Positions 62,001-64,000 of a stretch of DNA of 64,000 bases are shown piece after piece (position 1 is the stretch's first letter; each line of letters starts with the position of its first letter). The translations under genes were made by a program, and so were the position numbers. Source of the DNA: Lingula anatina (taxonomy: Eukaryota > Brachiopoda > Lingulata > Lingulida > Lingulidae); the NCBI RefSeq assembly GCF_001039355.2, contig NW_019775291.1:989571-1053570 (forward strand), in the 5' to 3' direction. Under the pieces are notes generated by a model. That model ran no database searches. It was not told where the DNA came from and saw only the letters and a list, made by a program, of their open reading frames with translations.

Positions 62001-63637
62001 ATTTTTATTGAACTCAGCTTTGTCTAATTATTGTGCTGATTCCTTCCAATTTTCTTCCCCTCTGTTTTTGCATCTTATTAACTTTTAAAAGGGTTTGCAT
62101 TGCTAGTCCATGTTTTATTCTTTATATCTTTCATCTCTGAAACATCTTCTCTCACCAGTTAGTTTATAATGATATTATGTTGTTGTTGTAGACGTTGGCT
62201 AACACATACAAGATGAAGCACATGTCTATGTGTGAGTCCCTGGCTATGTATCTCACCATTCAACTACTGAGGATTGTAGTTTATAATGATATCATATTGT
62301 TGTTGTAGACATTGGCTAACACATACAAGATGAAGCACATGTCTATGTGTGAGTCCCTGGCCATGTATCTCACCATTCAATTACTGAGGATTGTAGAACA
62401 GATCCACCAGAGCCAGATCATCCATGGAGACATCAAGCCAGACAACTTCCTATTACTGGATCTGTAAGTTGTCAAACTGTGCAGTCATTGGATGTAAAAA
62501 GCTTATTTATTCTTTATATTCTGTGTATTCTTCTGTAAACTGTTGCACAGCAATCAACTGTGTTCACTTTACAGTGATGATTTTTTTCTATAGGCAGAGG
62601 CTAACACATATAATGTAAAGCACATGGCAATGTTTTACACTATTTAATTTAAATGTTCAGTATTATTTTATTTCTACTACCATTCCAGTCCACACTTACC
62701 AGACAGCAGAGACCCTGAGGTGATATTTGGAGCCACACCCAGTATGAAACTGATTGACTTTGGCCGCAGCATAGACATGACCATGTTCCCTGCAGGGACA
62801 ACTTTCCTGGCCAAAGTGAACACCTCAGGATTTCAGTGTATTGAAATGAAGACAGATATGCCATGGACATATCAGGTAACTTACCTCCCCCTCCTCCTCT
62901 CCCCTAATAAAAGTGAACACCTCTGGATTTCAGTGTATTTAAATGAAGACAGATATGCCCTGGACTTATCTGGTAACTCTCATCTTTCTTACCCCCACCC
63001 TCTCTCTCTAATAAAAGTGCACAACTCAGTAAGCACAAAAAATGTGTTCCAGCATTTATGTTTGTGTGCGTGTTTAGTATTAAATGCATTCAATGTCATA
63101 AACAGGTTTGTGTGTTACTTTCCAGACTGACCTCTTTGGCATTGTTGGGACCATACATGTATTAATATTTGGTGGATACATGAATGTTTTTCAAACTAAT
63201 GGGAGATGGAAGACCACAAATACAGTGAAAAGGTAAAAGAACTTAGGAATACAGTTTTTCACACCTGTGCTAAAGATGTCAAAATTTTATGAAGATATTG
63301 GCTGTGGTTGCAGTTTAAGATACTGTGAATTCTGGCATGCTCTCTCAGAACAATACAAAACGAGGGAATGGGACGGCAATTTGGTTTCTAGAAAAGACAT
63401 TACCTCCCAAATGCTAATGGTTCTTTTATTTGCAGGTGGTGGAAGCAAGACCTGTGGAAGCGTTTCTTTGACAGACTTTTGAACGTCCCCAGCTGTGATG
63501 AGTTGCCTAACTTGGGTGACATCCGCAGAGAATTTGAACAATGCTTCATGACAATAATTGAAGGAAAGCGTGTCGAGTTCAATGATGAGGTCAAACGGAT
63601 ATCAGTGTCCCACTTTGAGCTGAATACGCACAGATGA
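53089..63637 (+). CDS. BUB1: BUB1/BUBR1 (MadBub) spindle-checkpoint kinase, 1316 aa
   Basis: Kinetochore checkpoint protein combining BUBR1 and BUB1 features. Exons: 53089-53246, 53469-53528, 53793-53937, 54187-54383, 54802-54962, 55190-55389, 56066-56169, 56376-56417, 56632-56822, 57215-57374, 57625-57759, 57915-58155, 58600-58786, 59069-59192, 59448-59580, 59808-60184, 60408-60790, 61072-61199, 61347-61430, 61808-61897, 62309-62463, 62689-62875, 63126-63232, 63436-63637. KEN boxes at 18-20, 294-296 and 699-701; TPR about 54-187; ABBA-type motifs at 261, 330, 673 and 825; GLEBS (BUB3 binding) about 382-403; Gln/Glu/Arg coiled coil 420-500; CM1-like PSPTVNTREAMQ at 603; LASTPF at 781; LSPIME (B56 site) at 871. 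The kinase runs from about 1003, with GEGGFAKVY, K1042, HGDIKPDN (D1141, N1146) and DFG (D1175), so it looks catalytically intact. A 15-base-upstream acceptor at 55175 is also in frame. Confidence 0.95.
58446..58599 (+). repeat. Copies of BUB1 exon 13 acceptor edge, 88-bp step
   Basis: CAG|TCACTGACTGC-CCCAGTCCCACTGT occurs at 58512 and at 58600 (the used exon). A third, more decayed copy begins at about 58446. The 58512 copy encodes the first 18 residues of the CM1 motif and then hits TAG, so its acceptor, if used, would truncate the protein. Confidence 0.85.
58780..58856 (+). repeat. BUB1 exon 13 donor repeated three times, 26-bp step
   Basis: AGCACCAGTAGGTGTTATAA begins at 58780, 58806 and 58832. 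Each unit offers the same ACCA|GTAGGT donor. Confidence 0.9.
62192..62308 (+). repeat. Duplicated start of BUB1 kinase exon 21, 117-bp step
   Basis: The acceptor and first 87 bases of the exon (encoding TLANTYKMKHMSMCESLAMY and on) occur at 62192 and again at 62309. The first copy runs into GATTGTAGTTTATAATG with no donor, so only the second can be a complete exon. A decayed third trace (GGCTAACACATATAATGTAA) lies near 62599. Confidence 0.9.
62905..63035 (+). repeat. Duplicated end of BUB1 kinase exon 22 with donor, 97-bp step
   Basis: GTGAACACCTCTGGATTTCA at 62913 repeats 62816 (exon), through a CTGGTAAC donor-like end. The copy has a TAA in the coding frame. The CTAATAAAAGTG that precedes it recurs near 63007 with a short third trace. 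Confidence 0.85.
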
Positions 63638-64000
63638 AAACAACCCCTCCTCTACCCTTGTGGGACATCACGGGTTTCCAGCAGGCCCATTAAGTCACCT
63701 ATGTATTCTGAAACCTCAGTCTGGTTACTTTGTCAAAATATGCCAGTTTTGAGAACTTTCATTCATGGCTCTTGACAAATATTTAAGTTTCTGGGAAGTG
63801 TTGACATTAGTCTGGTAGGACCTTCATTTATATGCAAGATTAATTAATATAAATCATGTCATTCATCATGTATATATGCATCAGATTTCTTGGCACTTCA
63901 TATGTGCAGCTGTGACTTGGGTGAATGTGTTCATGGTTAGGACTTAAATAGAATGGTTCACTTGATATAGATTCATTGTTGTAGATATTTGTAGCAAGTT
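63638..64000 (+). other. BUB1 3' untranslated region
   Basis: Follows the TGA at 63635-63637. No AATAAA is evident before the window ends, so the transcript probably extends beyond it. Confidence 0.6.

Noticed and set aside
1-64000. CRISPR arrays, bacterial operons or prophage
   Set aside because: The window is eukaryotic. The tandem arrays have no spacers, and all genes are spliced animal genes.

Overview
This is 64 kb of nuclear DNA from an intron-rich animal. Four multi-domain animal genes are split by short GT-AG introns, the background is AT-rich with microsatellites, and small non-autonomous DNA transposons are scattered through it. The gene set points to an invertebrate bilaterian, most likely a lophotrochozoan such as a mollusc, annelid or brachiopod. 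That last step is inference; no single sequence here fixes the phylum. Assembly gaps are present: a 395-base N run at 30276-30670 and single Ns at 15505, 36753 and 39705, each of which I read as a join between contigs.

Layout. 1-5018: non-coding, with two degenerate arrays of about 43 bp units and a palindromic mini-element. 5019-7703 (+): a single-exon C2H2 zinc-finger protein. 9872-30717 (-): a 14-exon Rho guanine-nucleotide exchange factor (coiled coil, DH domain, long basic tail; ARHGEF33-like) with two alternative last exons. Its middle is present twice, 12409-15504 and 15506-18613, probably an unmerged allelic contig overlap. 36025-43226 (+): a d4/DPF (BAF45) chromatin-reader gene that seems to lack one exon at the N/60-bp-array position. 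45301-52785 (-): a 19-exon peroxisomal acyl-CoA oxidase (ACOXL type) ending in a Ser-Lys-Leu targeting signal. 53089-63637 (+): a 24-exon BUB1/BUBR1 (MadBub) spindle-checkpoint kinase. For the four spliced genes I joined exons by hand. All chosen GT-AG junctions keep frame, giving 947 (or 922), 359, 654 and 1316 residues.

Themes. The acyl-CoA oxidase and BUB1 genes are head to head across about 300 bp, which matches the divergent ACOXL-BUB1 neighbours of the human genome and suggests a very old shared promoter. The BUB1 protein combines features that vertebrates divide between BUB1 and BUBR1: three KEN motifs, four ABBA-type motifs, GLEBS, a B56 (KARD-like) site, the BUB1 CM1 motif and a kinase with intact catalytic residues. 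The strongest pattern that ordinary annotation would miss is that short tandem duplications repeatedly straddle exon-intron junctions. I count at least twelve cases in four genes, with periods of 26 to 117 bp, many carrying extra copies of a splice donor or acceptor and culminating in an 11-donor, 71-bp array at 46520-47297.
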